Positions 27,247-35,561 of a stretch of 64,000 nucleotides of DNA are shown in pieces. The position numbers and the translations under genes are program-made. Under the pieces are notes generated by a model. The model did not search any database and was not told the DNA's origin. It saw only the letters and a program-made list of their open reading frames with translations. This DNA comes from Thiothrix sp. (lineage in GTDB: Bacteria; Pseudomonadota; Gammaproteobacteria; Thiotrichales; Thiotrichaceae): assembly GCA_008015155.1 (NCBI GenBank), contig SSFA01000008.1, forward strand, positions 1 through 64,000, given 5' to 3'. Every line of letters begins with the position of its first letter. The first letter of the stretch is position 1.

Positions 27247-28692
27247 TTAGGCCTGTGCAACAGCAACGACAGGTGTTTTCTCTTCTTGCTTAGCACGAGC
27301 AATGGTCATATAGATGTTATAAGCCATTACTAACATACCAGACACGAAGAACATACCGCCGATCGCACGTGCCGCTAAGGGGCCATGCATGAAGGCAACC
27401 GTTTCAACGAAGGTATAAGCTAAGTTACCGTACTCATCAAAAGCACGCAGCATCAAACCTTGACCGATACCAGAAACCCACATCGCCGTGATATAGAGAA
27501 TCACACCGATAGTTGCTAAGAAGAAGTGAGTGTAAATCAACTTAGTGCTGTAAATAGTAGTGTTCCATAAGCGTGGAATCATATGGTAGAAGGAGCCAAT
27601 TGACACCATCGCAACCCAGCCTAAAGCACCTGAGTGAACGTGACCTACTGTCCAGTCAGTGTAGTGAGATAATGCGTTCACACTTTTTAAAGACATCATT
27701 GGGCCTTCGAAGGTAGACATACCATAGAAAGACAATGAAGTAATTAAGAACATCATAATCGGGTCGGTGCGCAGTTTATCCCAAGCACCTGAAAGGGTCA
27801 TGATGCCGTTGATCATCCCACCCCAAGAAGGCATCAATAACAGAATAGAAAAGACTGCTGCTAAAGAAGAGGTCCAATCAGGAATCGCTGTCCAGTGTAA
27901 ATGGTGAGTACCTACCCACATGTACATAAAGCTTAATGCCCAGAAATGCACAATAGACAAACGATAAGAGTAAACGGGACGCCCTGCTTGCTTAGGTACG
28001 AAATAATACATCATCCCTAAGAAGGCTGCGGTTAAGAAGAAGCCGACTGCATTGTGCCCATACCACCACTGAGTCATCGCATCTTGCACACCTGAGAACA
28101 GACTATAAGACTTGGCACCAAAGAGACTAACAGGCATCGCCAAGTTATTGAAAATGTGGAGGAGCGCAGTAGCTAAAATAAAGGACATAAAGAACCAGTT
28201 AGCAACATAAATATGTGGCTGGTTCCGACGAACTAAAGTGACCGTATAAATTAGGAAGTAAACAACCCAAACAACTGCAATAGCTAGGTCAACATACCAT
28301 TCTGGTTCAGCGTACTCACGACCTTGGCTAATACCAAACAAATAGCCAGTACCAGCAATCGCTATAGATAAATTCCATCCCCAGAAGGTGAAATTCGGCC
28401 AAAACGTTCCACCCGCTAAGCGAGCTTGACAGGTACGCTGTACAATGTAATAAGACGTTGCAAACAAAGCATTACCGCCGAAGCCGAAGATAACACCGCT
28501 TGTATGCACCGGCCGCAACCGTCCAAAGGTGATCTGAGCGATATCGAAGCTCAAAAATGGCCAAGCCAATTCTGACGCGATATACACCCCGGCTGTCATG
28601 CCAGCGATACCCCAGACAATAGCGGCAATCGCAAATTTCTTTACGATTTCATAGTTATATTGCTCCGAAGAGACTACTGCACTATGAGCCAT
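27247..28692 (-). CDS. ccoN: Cytochrome c oxidase cbb3-type subunit I
   Basis: Catalytic subunit with heme b and the heme b3-CuB centre, twelve membrane helices. Expected blocks are visible: [16 protein letters not shown] with the low-spin heme His, [19 protein letters not shown] with CuB His and the cross-linked Tyr, VGTHHLHW with two CuB His residues, and [17 protein letters not shown] with the heme ligands. ATG 28692 follows GAGGG; a GTG one codon earlier is also possible. It is first in the operon, about 150 bases downstream of an FNR-type box, so oxygen control by an FNR/ANR regulator is likely. No ccoGHIS assembly genes are present in the window. Confidence 0.96.
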   Translation of the reverse strand: MAHSAVVSSEQYNYEIVKKFAIAAIVWGIAGMTAGVYIASELAWPFLSFDIAQITFGRLRPVHTSGVIFGFGGNALFATSYYIVQRTCQARLAGGTFWPNFTFWGWNLSIAIAGTGYLFGISQGREYAEPEWYVDLAIAVVWVVYFLIYTVTLVRRNQPHIYVANWFFMSFILATALLHIFNNLAMPVSLFGAKSYSLFSGVQDAMTQWWYGHNAVGFFLTAAFLGMMYYFVPKQAGRPVYSYRLSIVHFWALSFMYMWVGTHHLHWTAIPDWTSSLAAVFSILLLMPSWGGMINGIMTLSGAWDKLRTDPIMMFLITSLSFYGMSTFEGPMMSLKSVNALSHYTDWTVGHVHSGALGWVAMVSIGSFYHMIPRLWNTTIYSTKLIYTHFFLATIGVILYITAMWVSGIGQGLMLRAFDEYGNLAYTFVETVAFMHGPLAARAIGGMFFVSGMLVMAYNIYMTIARAKQEEKTPVVAVAQA

Positions 28693-28840
28693 CACTTGCC
28701 CTCAACACTAAATTTAAAAAAAACCAAAACCAACAAAACTCTTACTAAGCGCGCAAGAATATACCAAGTGCCTATTTAAGAAAACTGTAATATTCCGCTG
28801 GGAGTGTGTGCCAGAATGCACTTTTTAGAAAGCTCTCAAC

Positions 28841-28854
28841 ATGATGTTTATCAA
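28841..28854 (-). promoter_or_regulatory. FNR/ANR-type box upstream of ccoN
   Basis: ATGAT-GTTT-ATCAA matches the TTGAT-N4-ATCAA consensus at 9 of 10 informative bases; on the minus strand it reads TTGAT-AAAC-ATCAT. It overlaps the end of dgkA, 149 bases before the ccoN ATG. If it acts at -41.5 the transcript would start near 28806, leaving a leader of about 115 bases. An FNR-type regulator with the matching recognition residues is encoded at 30606. Confidence 0.55.
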
Positions 28855-29210
28855 AAAAGCACCACTAGCCAGATTACAATGAGATTGATAATAGCAATGG
28901 TAACTGCTGCTGAACCCATATCTTTAGCTCGACCGGCTAACTCATGACGTTCTGCACCGATCCGATCAACCACTGCCTCTACCGCTGAGTTCAACAACTC
29001 CACAATGAGCAGTAAGAAAACCGTTCCAATTAGCAAGGCCTTTTCTAGACCACTCTCTCCAAGCCATAAAGCTAGGGGTATAGCTATCACAAGAATCCAG
29101 ACTTCCTGCCGAAAGGCTTCCTCGTGACGGTAGGCTGCACATAAGCCTTGCCATGAGTATTGTCCTGCTTTAATGATCCGTTTTAAGCCAGTATTGCCGC
29201 TGGACGCCAT
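28851..29210 (-). CDS. dgkA: Diacylglycerol kinase
   Basis: Small integral membrane kinase that returns diacylglycerol to phosphatidate in the inner membrane. About 119 residues with three membrane helices. The core AYRHEEAFRQEVW, with ELLNSAVEAVVDRIG carrying the catalytic Glu and Asn, is typical of DgkA. I use ATG 29210, with GGGA nine bases upstream, rather than TTG 29219. It is upstream of ccoN on the same strand, and the FNR box overlaps its 3' end. Confidence 0.92.
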   Translation of the reverse strand: MASSGNTGLKRIIKAGQYSWQGLCAAYRHEEAFRQEVWILVIAIPLALWLGESGLEKALLIGTVFLLLIVELLNSAVEAVVDRIGAERHELAGRAKDMGSAAVTIAIINLIVIWLVVLF

Positions 29211-29375
29211 TCCCTGCAATCCCTATGTTAATTTGCGATATTGTGCCTCTTTTTGTCTGTTGCAGCAATTCAAAACAGCAGTAAATTGGTGCAATGCACT
29301 CAGACTGTACTAGGGTTTTGGGTGCTAACAATGGTTTACCTAACACCGTTCAGAGCTTTAGGCTATTGTCAAGCC

Positions 29376-29966
29376 TTAAGCTGCGGCATCTTCACCAATT
29401 AGCAAGGTATGTTCATTTATAAAGTAATAGGGTGGGACTACCAGATTAGTAGCTGCTGGTACATTTTTATAAACACGCCCGGCCAAATCAAAACGTGAAC
29501 CATGACAAGGGCAATACCAACCTCCTTTCCATGTTGCGCCTAGATCAGCTGGTGCAAGCTCAGGACGATAACTAGGCGAGCAACCCAGGTGAGTACAAAT
29601 ACCGATGAGGACAGCATATTTTGGTTCACGTGAGCGATGTGGGTTTTGGGCATAGCTAGGCTGTTGCTCAGCAAGTGCAGAGGTGGGATCACGTAAACTG
29701 GCATCATTACTAGGCAACGCTTGTAACATACTCGCTGTGCGATGCACGATCCAAACTGGCTTACCACGCCAGACCGTTGTGAGTAACTGCCCCTCTGCTA
29801 TTTTACTGAGATTCACTTCGACAGGTGCACCCGCTGCGAGTGCACGAGCACTCGGAGACATAGACAAAAGAAAAGGACTGACTAATGCTCCTACCCCTAC
29901 TCCAGTGATTGTAGAGCTAGCACCGATTAAAAATTTACGTCGACTGAGTTGCCTAATGCCTGTCAT
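29376..29966 (-). CDS. petA: Rieske iron-sulfur protein (ubiquinol-cytochrome c reductase type), stand-alone
   Basis: Rieske [2Fe-2S] protein of the cytochrome bc1 type. The N-terminus has a Tat-like signal (SRRKFLIGAS) and a membrane anchor to about residue 45. The cluster-binding residues are C124-T-H126-L-G-C129 and C152-P-C154-H155, including both disulfide cysteines. The IVHRTASMLQAL block and the insert RDPTSALAEQQPSYAQNPHRS are typical of bc1 Rieske proteins. No cytochrome b (petB) or c1 (petC) gene is adjacent: the next gene downstream is dgkA, and upstream is an unrelated small gene. It is thus an orphan or second copy. Confidence 0.85.
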   Translation of the reverse strand: MTGIRQLSRRKFLIGASSTITGVGVGALVSPFLLSMSPSARALAAGAPVEVNLSKIAEGQLLTTVWRGKPVWIVHRTASMLQALPSNDASLRDPTSALAEQQPSYAQNPHRSREPKYAVLIGICTHLGCSPSYRPELAPADLGATWKGGWYCPCHGSRFDLAGRVYKNVPAATNLVVPPYYFINEHTLLIGEDAAA

Positions 29967-30077
29967 TGGGCTGCTACCTTAGATTTTAGTTTTAAAGTAC
30001 TAAGGTACTCAGGCTAGTGAGTAAGCGCTTTGCGAATCCACAAATAACTAGGATTTTTTTCGTTGAGCACGCAAAAT

Positions 30078-30389
30078 TTATAGTGTAGTAAAAGTATAAA
30101 TCTGCTTTGGGTTTTGATCAGAGCATTGAGTTAAAGGCCAACCCTGTTGACTATGGCAGCTTACTGACAAACCTACAGCATTACGCAAGTTCGTTGCACT
30201 ACTCAATTGGCCTTGCTCAGCACTGAACTTAAAACTCGCACGGACTGGAATATCGACCTTAATCATAATCGTTGCAGAGGCACTGCTTTTTTGTCCTGAA
30301 CTTGAAGCGACACTGGATAGATTCATTTCTGCTTGTGCCTGAGCACTGAACAGCAACATACAAACGCTAGGCACTAATAGCTTTAACAT
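30078..30389 (-). CDS. Small secreted protein, unknown
   Basis: A 103-residue protein with a clear signal peptide (residues 1-20, ending AQAQAE). The mature part is Ser-rich, and SATIMIKVDIPVRASF resembles one strand of a pilus or spore-coat-like beta sheet. There are two cysteines (SCHSQQGWPLTQC), probably a disulfide. No family is recognised. It stands alone between the Rieske and FNR-type genes. Confidence 0.55.
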   Translation of the reverse strand: MLKLLVPSVCMLLFSAQAQAEMNLSSVASSSGQKSSASATIMIKVDIPVRASFKFSAEQGQLSSATNLRNAVGLSVSCHSQQGWPLTQCSDQNPKQIYTFTTL

Positions 30390-30605
30390 AGCCTGACCTC
30401 AACCATTACCTGAAATGGGATACTAACATTACTAGGTCCTTGGCAGGATAAGCATTTGTCGTAAGGATCAAACTTAAGCGATAAATGGCAAAACAGCTGC
30501 TGATAGCCACTATAGTTTTTTTAAACTAGCAGTTCTTCTATGTTAGACTTTGCTTATATACTTGCTTAGCATGTAGCTAAGTGCAGCACATCCTTAGGAG
30601 CCACT

Positions 30606-31307
30606 ATGTCTAGCGTCAAAGGTAAAGGTCACTGCTTAAGTTGCCCTATTCGGCATTTAAGTATTTTTGCTGAATTACCTGCTGAACGCTTACAGCAGAT
30701 CCAGCACTTTCAACCAGCGGTATTGCAATACCAAGCGGGTGAAACGATCTATCATCAAGGTGCAAGTGCAAAGAGCGCTTACACCTTGCGCAAAGGCATG
30801 GTTAAACTCACTAAAAGCTTAGCGAATGGGCGCACCCAAATTATCCGCGTAGTAAGCGCTGGTGAGTTATTCGGTTTTGATGGTTTTGCAGATGAACATT
30901 ACAGCCATAGTGCTACGCCTCTTAGTAGCATTGAACTCTGCCGTCTGCCGTTTGCAGACCTAGCTCAGTTAAAAAAACAGTATGCTGAGATTGATACCGC
31001 GATGACACAGCGTTGGCTACAGTATCTACGGGCTGCTGAGAATCAGATGTTAGCCTTAGGGGTGATGAAAGCCCCTGAGCGTTTAGCCTCTTTTTTAGTT
31101 AATTGGTATGAAAGTGGCCATCTCAGTTCTGAGGGCGTGGCTCTGCCTTTGGCACGTGGTGAAATAGGTGAGTTATTAGGTTTAACGATTGAAACAGTGA
31201 GTCGGTTTATTTCTGAATGGAAACGCCAAGGTTTTATTAGTGAGACGAAGGGTCATCTCAACTTACTCGACAAAGCTGGACTGCTTAGAGCTGCTTGCTC
31301 TGATTAA
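30606..31307 (+). CDS. FNR/CRP-family transcriptional regulator
   Basis: A 233-residue regulator with a cyclic-nucleotide-fold sensor (residues 20-140) and a winged-helix reader (160-225). The recognition helix IGELLGLTIETVSRFISEW has the E-x2-SR pattern of FNR, so it should read TTGAT half-sites. For oxygen sensing, FNR uses four cysteines. Here C10, C13 and C112 are seen, but the third N-terminal Cys is absent, with Ser at the equivalent spacing. It may therefore bind an altered cluster or be controlled otherwise. AGGAG precedes the ATG. It probably regulates the nearby ccoNOQP through the box at 28841. Confidence 0.85.
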   Translation: MSSVKGKGHCLSCPIRHLSIFAELPAERLQQIQHFQPAVLQYQAGETIYHQGASAKSAYTLRKGMVKLTKSLANGRTQIIRVVSAGELFGFDGFADEHYSHSATPLSSIELCRLPFADLAQLKKQYAEIDTAMTQRWLQYLRAAENQMLALGVMKAPERLASFLVNWYESGHLSSEGVALPLARGEIGELLGLTIETVSRFISEWKRQGFISETKGHLNLLDKAGLLRAACSD

Positions 31308-31319
31308 AGAGATGAATCC

Positions 31320-31673
31320 ATGTCAAAGCTGAGTAAACAAGCGCGTATTTATGCTGTAGTCCAGCAAATTCCTGCTGGTAGTGTTTCTACTTATGGCGAT
31401 ATCGCTCGGCTTGCAGGCCTACCACGACATGCACGTCTAGTGGGTTATGCTTTAAATGCTTTGCAGGAGCAAACTGACATACCTTGGTATCGAGTCGTGA
31501 ATAGCCAAGGACAACTAAGCCTAGCTAAGTTATCCCCCTCTGGTGCCGCCGAGCAGCGCGAACGCTTATTACAAGAAGGTGTTGAATTTAGCCCCACAGG
31601 ACGAGTTCTATTGAAGCAATATCGTTGGAGTCCTCACCCTTTAGCATGGGAAGCCTTTATTATTAACCTTTAG
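31320..31673 (+). CDS. Alkyltransferase-like protein (ATL)
   Basis: A 117-residue protein of the O6-alkylguanine transferase fold that lacks the reactive Cys: the usual PCHR is PWYR (W56). Such ATL proteins cannot transfer alkyl groups; they bind O6-alkylguanine and flag it for nucleotide excision repair. SVSTYGDIARLAGLPRHARLVGYALN is the DNA-binding HTH with the Arg finger. It starts 12 bases after the regulator gene, so the two are likely co-transcribed. Confidence 0.85.
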   Translation: MSKLSKQARIYAVVQQIPAGSVSTYGDIARLAGLPRHARLVGYALNALQEQTDIPWYRVVNSQGQLSLAKLSPSGAAEQRERLLQEGVEFSPTGRVLLKQYRWSPHPLAWEAFIINL

Positions 31674-31755
31674 ACAAGACAAGCTTAAATTAACACATCT
31701 TTTTCAAATTTTAGTTAAGCATATACTGAGTTCAACCCAAAATTGAGACTTTAAT

Positions 31756-32544
31756 ATGCACACTCCAGTTTTATTTGTTTCTCATGGTGCTCCTGACATT
31801 GCTCTCCAAACCCAAGCACCTACATTAGCTTGCTGGCAGCAGCTAGGTGATTATTTAGAGCGGCCTAAAGCTATTTTAGTCGTTTCGGCTCATTGGGAAA
31901 CATCCACTCCTTTATTGAGTACGGCCGAGCACCCACAGACTATTTATGACTTCGGTGGTTTTCCAGCGCCTTTATATAAATTGTCTTATCCCGCGAACGG
32001 TGCGCCTGAACTAGTACCTTTGCTGCAAGCTGCTTTCACTCAAGCCGACTTACCTTTAGGCCTTGATCCACGGCGGGGTTTAGACCACGGTGCATGGATA
32101 CCACTGCTATCCCTGTTTCCAAAAGCAGATATCCCCGTTGCTCAATTAGCTATTCAAACCCAAGCAGGGCCGGCTTGGCATATTAAATTAGGTCAAGCAC
32201 TACAAAGCTTGCGTGCAGAAGGCGTCTTCATCATGGCTTCTGGTGCGGTGACGCACAATTTTGGCTGGTTATCGCATGCCTCTGAACCCTTACCCGCTGC
32301 CCTAGTGTTCAGTGATTGGCTAGCAGAGCAATTACAGGCGCGGGCAGCAGACAATCTACTAGCTTATAGGACTCAAGCACCTTATGGTGCTGCCGCTCAT
32401 CCGACAGAAGATCATATTCTGCCGCTATTTGTTGCTTTTGGTGCTAGTACTGCTAATGATCAGCTCAGGCGCTTCACACCCGAAGTGACTTATGGCGCCT
32501 TGGCGATGGATGCCTATCTATGGGAAGTAGCTGCAGCAAAATAA
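31756..32544 (+). CDS. DODA-type extradiol dioxygenase (YgiD-like)
   Basis: A 262-residue class III extradiol ring-cleavage dioxygenase of the 4,5-DOPA dioxygenase/YgiD type. FVSHGAPDIAL carries the first metal His, VVSAHWET the second, and GLDHGAWIPLLSLFP the catalytic His. It is a soluble monomeric enzyme. The physiological substrate is unknown; it may cleave catechols. It stands alone, 82 bases after the ATL gene. Confidence 0.87.
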   Translation: MHTPVLFVSHGAPDIALQTQAPTLACWQQLGDYLERPKAILVVSAHWETSTPLLSTAEHPQTIYDFGGFPAPLYKLSYPANGAPELVPLLQAAFTQADLPLGLDPRRGLDHGAWIPLLSLFPKADIPVAQLAIQTQAGPAWHIKLGQALQSLRAEGVFIMASGAVTHNFGWLSHASEPLPAALVFSDWLAEQLQARAADNLLAYRTQAPYGAAAHPTEDHILPLFVAFGASTANDQLRRFTPEVTYGALAMDAYLWEVAAAK

Positions 32545-32666
32545 TTTATATTAATGGATTTATTTGCTTGTTTTATTAAGAGCTGCGTATAATTTTATTC
32601 CATACCCTAGGCGTTTTTTGAGCCAAGATCATTAGCTTAATTAATAACCATAAGAAGAGTCGAGAG

Positions 32667-33065
32667 ATGAAAAAATCAGCCTTAAAACAACAAGAGCAGC
32701 TAGCTAAACAAATTCAAAACGAAGCTTTAGTCCGTTTAATGCTTTTAGCCCGCTATCAAGATAAAAAGCTATCTCTCAGCGAGCAAGATGCTTATAACCG
32801 TAGCTTACAAAAAATTGAATGGCATTCGGTGACAGATGTCACCATGTTTACCATGCGTGAAATTGCTAGTGTCCGCAAAGCCTTAGAAACGACCGAAAAA
32901 ACTGAGGCTTTTATTCATCAGCAATGCCTATCATTCACTAGCCCTGAAGCCAAAAATCAATGCCTAATCGTGTTGAAACAGATTGCGGCGGCTGATAAAA
33001 GCGATCCGCGCGAAAACCAGTTCATCCATCAAGTGGAAGCTGCTTTGGGTCTAGCTCACGCTTAA
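32667..33065 (+). CDS. Conserved hypothetical protein, helical
   Basis: A 132-residue soluble, highly helical protein with many Lys, Gln and Glu residues. I do not recognise a named domain. CLSFTSPEAKNQCLIVLKQIAAADKSDPRENQFIHQVEAALGL near the C-terminus resembles the calcium-free helical hairpins of TerB-like proteins (the DPREN acidic loop followed by a helix). It has its own gap upstream and a good terminator after it, so it is probably a monocistronic gene. AGAG precedes the ATG. Confidence 0.55.
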   Translation: MKKSALKQQEQLAKQIQNEALVRLMLLARYQDKKLSLSEQDAYNRSLQKIEWHSVTDVTMFTMREIASVRKALETTEKTEAFIHQQCLSFTSPEAKNQCLIVLKQIAAADKSDPRENQFIHQVEAALGLAHA

Positions 33066-33087
33066 GTGCTTGTACTTTAAATTTTTA

Positions 33088-33119
33088 CAGAGGTGCTAAC
33101 TTAGCATCTCTGCTCTTTT
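33088..33119 (+). terminator. Rho-independent terminator after the helical hypothetical gene
   Basis: CAGAGGTGC (33088-33096) and GCATCTCTG (33104-33112) pair with one G-U wobble around a 7-nt loop, followed by CTCTTTT. It lies 22 bases past the stop of the gene ending at 33065. Confidence 0.7.
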
Positions 33120-33199
33120 GCTTGTGAAGACAAGTCTTTAGATTGCATGGTTGTGCCATTCGGCATAAGGTGTAAAATTTTCAGATAAGCTCTAAGCCC

Positions 33200-34291
33200 A
33201 TGCACTTTCGCCTTTTCCTATCCTTCCTTGTGATAATCAGTGCAGCTACTCAAGCTGACACACCTACGCAAACACTACCTCAAGCTTTATTTTCTGCTGA
33301 ACAAGCTGATGCCTATAGCGCTGATCACCAAGCTTTACGCAAAATCACCTTAGCTGGCTTCGCGCGTTATATGACTCAAGACGGGGATTTGGTCGATGAG
33401 GATATTGCAAGTTTAGAGCCAGTGCCCTTAGCAGCCCGTAGTAGTGATTATTCTTTTAGCCAATCTAAGCTTGTCCTAGCAAAAAAGATCTATAAAGACC
33501 ATCCAATCGGTTTTTACAGTGCTTGTCGTTTTCAGGCTCAAGCTAAACTCCTCGTGCCAGATTGGAAAACTTGCGGTTATCAAGCCCGTAAAAATCCGGA
33601 ACGCGCCAAACGGATTGAATGGGAACATGTAGTGCCCGCTTGGGTATTCGGTCATCAATTACAATGCTGGCAGCAAGGTGGGCGAGCTGCTTGCCGTGAC
33701 CATAACGCACAGTTTCGTCAAATGGAAGCAGATATGCACAATCTAGTACCAGCGATTGGCGAACTAAATGGTGACCGAAGTAATTTCCCTTACGGCATGG
33801 TCAATGGTGAAGCGCGGGCGTATGGGGCTAAAGTGAATATGGAAATTGACTTTAAAACACGCACCGCCGAACCCCCAGAGACTGTCTATGGGGATGTCGC
33901 GCGCATTAACTTCTACATGCGTGATCGGTATAAACTCACACTAAGTCAGCAACAACTGCAATTATTCAGTGCTTGGAATAATCTTGATCCCGTTGATGCT
34001 TGGGAACAGCAGCGTAATGAACTCATTCGTCAAGCGCAAGGCAATGACAATCCTTATGTAACGCATTATCAACGTGTAGATGGTAAACAGGTGAATGCTA
34101 TCGAGCAGGACTGGGTGGATGAGCTGTATTTAATGATTTTTAACCAACGCTCTTCCCTACCCTATGTTGTCTTTGCTTTAGCCACGATTTTATATTTGGG
34201 CTATTTGAAATATCGACGCACCCGTACTACCCAGCAAAAGCCATCTAGCACTAACAGCAAGACCACGCGGAAAACTAGAAAAGCTAAGTAG
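33200..34291 (+). CDS. Endonuclease I family nuclease with C-terminal membrane tail
   Basis: Exported EndA-like nonspecific DNase. Residues 1-19 form a signal peptide (ending TQAD). The catalytic region is the His-Me finger motif: IEWEHVVPAWVFGHQ supplies the catalytic His, with DMHNLVPAIGELNGDRSNFPYG following as in E. coli EndA. At 363 residues it is about 130 longer than EndA. The extra C-terminus ends in a hydrophobic helix (SLPYVVFALATILYLGYL) and a strongly basic tail. The tail would tether the enzyme to the inner membrane facing the periplasm, which is my inference. Confidence 0.8.
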   Translation: MHFRLFLSFLVIISAATQADTPTQTLPQALFSAEQADAYSADHQALRKITLAGFARYMTQDGDLVDEDIASLEPVPLAARSSDYSFSQSKLVLAKKIYKDHPIGFYSACRFQAQAKLLVPDWKTCGYQARKNPERAKRIEWEHVVPAWVFGHQLQCWQQGGRAACRDHNAQFRQMEADMHNLVPAIGELNGDRSNFPYGMVNGEARAYGAKVNMEIDFKTRTAEPPETVYGDVARINFYMRDRYKLTLSQQQLQLFSAWNNLDPVDAWEQQRNELIRQAQGNDNPYVTHYQRVDGKQVNAIEQDWVDELYLMIFNQRSSLPYVVFALATILYLGYLKYRRTRTTQQKPSSTNSKTTRKTRKAK

Positions 34292-34328
34292 AACACTTAG
34301 CTTGTTAGGCTTGAGTAGAGATGCTTAA

Positions 34329-34937
34329 CTAGCTGACTGGCTTATCCTTACCCATTTCCTCTCCGCTATAAGGTAAAGTTTCCTCAAACTTGAAGATATT
34401 TAGCTCAATAGCAAAAAAGCAGATAATCCATAAGGTTGCATCATAGAAATCTAAAATCCCGCCTTCATAAGCCCACATCCCTGCATAGACAAATAAAGCA
34501 GCGTAGAGAATGACTTTTATCGTATTACGTATATGCCATTCAACACGTCCATACAGGCCATTGGCATAAACATCATACTCCAAAAGGGCCACAATACCGA
34601 GCCAAGTCAAGGAGTTATACATATCTAAAGGCCCATTTTCAGCACGATATTCTGGCGTTGCATATTCATAAGCAGAGTACAAAATAACGGCGTAAGCAAT
34701 GAAACGGCCAATGTGGATGGAGTATTTTTCCCATTTATTGGTATAAGGCTTATCCAGCTGAGAGGTTTCCCACTCAAACAACAAGAGTAACGCAACCCAA
34801 GCTAAAGTTTCTAAACCTTCGATAAAAGTTTCATGCAAGAAAAATAGCACGACATTAATAGCCAAGAGGCCATAAACACCCCATTTGAAGATTGGATAGT
34901 AGATATAGACCGGTGAGTCTTTAGTAAAGGTAGGCAT
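34329..34937 (-). CDS. Multi-spanning membrane protein, unknown
   Basis: A 202-residue inner-membrane protein with about five or six hydrophobic helices. It has unusually many Tyr, Trp and Glu residues next to the membrane segments (FEWETSQLDKPYTNKWEKY, ALLEYDVYANGLYGRVEWH). The repeated pattern 'LLFEWE ... LLEYDVYANG ... FAIELNIF' suggests an internal duplication with a conserved acidic residue in each repeat, as in some channels or carriers. No family is recognised. It is 187 bases from the next membrane gene to the right. Confidence 0.6.
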   Translation of the reverse strand: MPTFTKDSPVYIYYPIFKWGVYGLLAINVVLFFLHETFIEGLETLAWVALLLLFEWETSQLDKPYTNKWEKYSIHIGRFIAYAVILYSAYEYATPEYRAENGPLDMYNSLTWLGIVALLEYDVYANGLYGRVEWHIRNTIKVILYAALFVYAGMWAYEGGILDFYDATLWIICFFAIELNIFKFEETLPYSGEEMGKDKPVS

Positions 34938-35124
34938 CAGTTTTCTCCTCAGCAGCTGTGCTTCACACTCTAGTTAAGCAGTTCTGAGTGAAAAGCGATT
35001 AAAACCTAAATGGCAGCATCTCATTTTTATCCTGCTTGATCTACTAAGAAACTGTCAAGCTACTCTCCAGCAAAATGCCTTGAATAGGTGCTTAAATTCT
35101 GTTTTTTTGCAGAAAAATCAAAAT

Positions 35125-35469
35125 CTAATCTTTTAAATCCCAATGAAACTTGTGCAACAGTCGATGCAAAAATGGCGTAAAGACTAAGGCAGCGGTCGCG
35201 ATAAACACCAAACCCGCATATAAAGCATATAAACCTGCGAATAGCTTGCCTGCCTGGGTCACAGGAGCATTCACCGGCCCCATACCGCCTAAGAGCATGG
35301 CGGCATTCAAAAACGCATCCATCACTGGTAGATGCTCAAAATACATATAACCTGCAATCCCTAATCCTAAGGAGCCAGCCAGCAACAGCGCAATGACTAA
35401 ACTGTGCGCCCCCACCCTCTGCATAAATTGAGCACGCGTTACTGGAGCTTGCGATTTAGATTCGTACAT
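35125..35469 (-). CDS. K+-channel-like two-helix membrane protein with altered filter
   Basis: A 114-residue protein with the layout of a minimal potassium channel: TM1 (SLVIALLLAGSLGLGIAGYM), a pore-helix segment DAFLNAAMLLGGMGPVN, a GKLFAGLYALYAG turn and TM2. The spacing matches ion-channel pore domains, but the selectivity filter TVGYGD is replaced by LLGGMGPV, so potassium selectivity is unlikely as such. Homologues of this kind are usually labelled hypothetical. The channel comparison is mine and needs a profile search. It stands alone. Confidence 0.65.
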   Translation of the reverse strand: MYESKSQAPVTRAQFMQRVGAHSLVIALLLAGSLGLGIAGYMYFEHLPVMDAFLNAAMLLGGMGPVNAPVTQAGKLFAGLYALYAGLVFIATAALVFTPFLHRLLHKFHWDLKD

Positions 35470-35561
35470 AAAAAACTTTAAGCTTAGTCCAAAGCTTTAT
35501 TTACTAGCATAAAACTGACTAAGCTTGGTAGTCTGCTCAACCTTCTTTTGAAAACTGAGTT

